8,027 nucleotides of DNA from assembly GCA_014801065.1 (NCBI GenBank), contig JAAVEX010000043.1, forward strand, positions 20,217-28,243, in the 5' to 3' direction. Shown one piece after another: positions 7,071 through 8,027 of this stretch. This DNA comes from Barnesiella sp. (GTDB lineage: Bacteria > Bacteroidota > Bacteroidia > Bacteroidales > Muribaculaceae). Every line of letters starts with the position of its first letter. Position 1 is the stretch's first letter. The notes below the pieces were generated by a model, which saw only the letters and a list, made by a program, of their open reading frames with translations, made no database searches and had not been told where the DNA came from. A program made the translations under genes and the position numbers.

Positions 7071-8027
7071 TTATTCCTCTTCGTTTTCTTTTGACGCGGC
7101 TGTTGGCGCGACCGCTCTCACCTTGGTTCCATGAACCACCTTGTGACTGCCCTCAACCACTATGCGTTCGCCGCGTGCCAATCCTCGCTCCACCACTATA
7201 CTCTTGCCGAGCTCGGGACCGGTCTCAATGAAACGCTTCTCAACCACACTATCGGGACGCACCACATAGACATAGGCTCCTCCTTTTTCAATCACCACGG
7301 CTTTTGAAGGGATCTTTATGGCGTTTTCCCTAACGTCGAGAAGCACTTTGACTTTAGTAAATTCGCCGGGGAGAAGACTCTGATCGGGATTAGGCATCTC
7401 GGCTCTCACGGAGAATGTGCCGGTCTTTGGATCGACCTGAGGATCGGCAAAATCCACAATACCCTTGTGAGGATAGAGCGTACCGTCGGCCAGTGTGATA
7501 GTGACAAACGAGTCCCACTTGGCCGAATCGCTTCGCGCCCCGAGATTGACGTTTCGCTCCTTGCTTTTGAGATAGTCGAGCGCAGTCATGGAAAAGTCGA
7601 TGCGCACCGTGTCGCTCTTCACTATGGTAGCGAGCAACGATTTGCCGGCCGAAGGGCCCACAAGCGTGCCTATATCGACCACACGCTCGGAAATATATCC
7701 GCTAATCGGAGAGCTTACAGCCGTATAGCCGAGGGTCAGTTCTGCCTGAACGAGATTGGCCTGACTGACCGTCACCTCTGCTTTAGCGCTTTCGTAGGCA
7801 GCGATAGCATCATCGAGATCGAGCTGTGAAGCCGCGTTTTGCTCATATAGTGGCCGTATGCGATTAAGGTCGCGCTCAGCCTTCATGGCAATCGCCTCCG
7901 CCTTGCTGAGCTGAGCCCGGGCTTTCTCTACGTAAGCGTCATAGAGTCGGGGGTCGATCACAAAAAGCGTCTGCCCCTTGCGAATATATGATCCCTCTTT
8001 AAATAAAATCTTTTCAAGATATCCCTC
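7071..8027 (-). CDS. RND efflux periplasmic adaptor (membrane fusion protein, AcrA-like), N-terminus off the edge
   Basis: The frame is open from the right edge to the stop at 7071, giving 318 residues; about 50-80 N-terminal residues, including the signal peptide, lie outside. A GTG at 7961 is only an internal Val codon, since the 22 codons before it (EGYLEKILFKEGSYIRKGQ and on) are typical adaptor sequence. Numbering from the edge, domains are: lipoyl half 1-26, helical hairpin 27-97, second lipoyl half 98-135, beta-barrel 140-232, and membrane-proximal domain 233-300. The hairpin tip carries Arg56, Leu60 and Ser67 in the R-x3-L-x6-S spacing known as the RLS motif for docking onto TolC-like channels. 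VDPKTGTFSVRAEMPNP and LLPGEF (199-223) match AcrA. The adaptor bridges pump and channel in the periplasm. The tail is acidic (KENEEE). The operon's promoter and any regulator must be upstream of this gene, outside the window. Confidence 0.95.
   Translation of the reverse strand, partial: EGYLEKILFKEGSYIRKGQTLFVIDPRLYDAYVEKARAQLSKAEAIAMKAERDLNRIRPLYEQNAASQLDLDDAIAAYESAKAEVTVSQANLVQAELTLGYTAVSSPISGYISERVVDIGTLVGPSAGKSLLATIVKSDTVRIDFSMTALDYLKSKERNVNLGARSDSAKWDSFVTITLADGTLYPHKGIVDFADPQVDPKTGTFSVRAEMPNPDQSLLPGEFTKVKVLLDVRENAIKIPSKAVVIEKGGAYVYVVRPDSVVEKRFIETGPELGKSIVVERGLARGERIVVEGSHKVVHGTKVRAVAPTAASKENEEE

Noticed and set aside
7071..7961. A GTG at 7961 as the true start of the periplasmic adaptor.
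   Set aside because: The frame continues upstream to the window edge with typical adaptor lipoyl-domain sequence, and a start at 7961 would remove the signal peptide.
1..8027. A hidden mobile element, CRISPR array, RNA gene or new defence system.
   Set aside because: The window is almost fully occupied by six recognisable housekeeping and efflux genes on one strand. I saw no array repeats, tRNA-like folds, transposase, integrase or terminal inverted repeats.

Overview
The window reads as chromosomal DNA from a member of the Bacteroidota, most likely order Bacteroidales. Three things suggest this: a serC-serA pair of the short Bacteroidetes type (SerA of 308 residues with no ACT domain), a good match to the Bacteroidetes sigma-ABfr promoter (TTTG, 19 bases, TAnnTTTG) in front of serC, and mostly weak Shine-Dalgarno signals. 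A gut family such as Muribaculaceae is a guess from the moderate GC content and the protein style, not something shown here.

All six genes lie on the minus strand, so transcription runs from right to left. They fall into two blocks. The right block (about 2556 to 8027) is a tripartite RND-type drug efflux operon in the order periplasmic adaptor (N-terminus cut by the right edge), inner-membrane RND pump and outer-membrane channel lipoprotein. Spacing is tight: 11 bases between adaptor and pump, and an 8-base overlap between pump and channel. Together they would form one envelope-spanning, proton-driven export machine. Its promoter and any regulator lie beyond the right edge.

The left block (1 to 2433) is a serine biosynthesis operon: serC, then serA 15 bases later, then a hotdog-fold acyl-CoA thioesterase 9 bases later, whose C-terminus meets the left edge. 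SerA and SerC carry out the first two steps from 3-phosphoglycerate to phosphoserine; the phosphatase SerB is not in the window. The thioesterase has no evident role in serine synthesis and probably just shares the transcript.

The only intergenic stretch of note is the 122 bases at 2434..2555, which holds the serC promoter and no convincing terminator for the efflux operon. No RNA gene, CRISPR array, insertion sequence, long repeat or prophage part was seen. This is an ordinary core-type region. The points worth a second look are modest: substituted catalytic residues in SerA, a short and glycine-poor switch loop in the RND pump, the thioesterase placed after serCA, and a small palindrome on the serC promoter.
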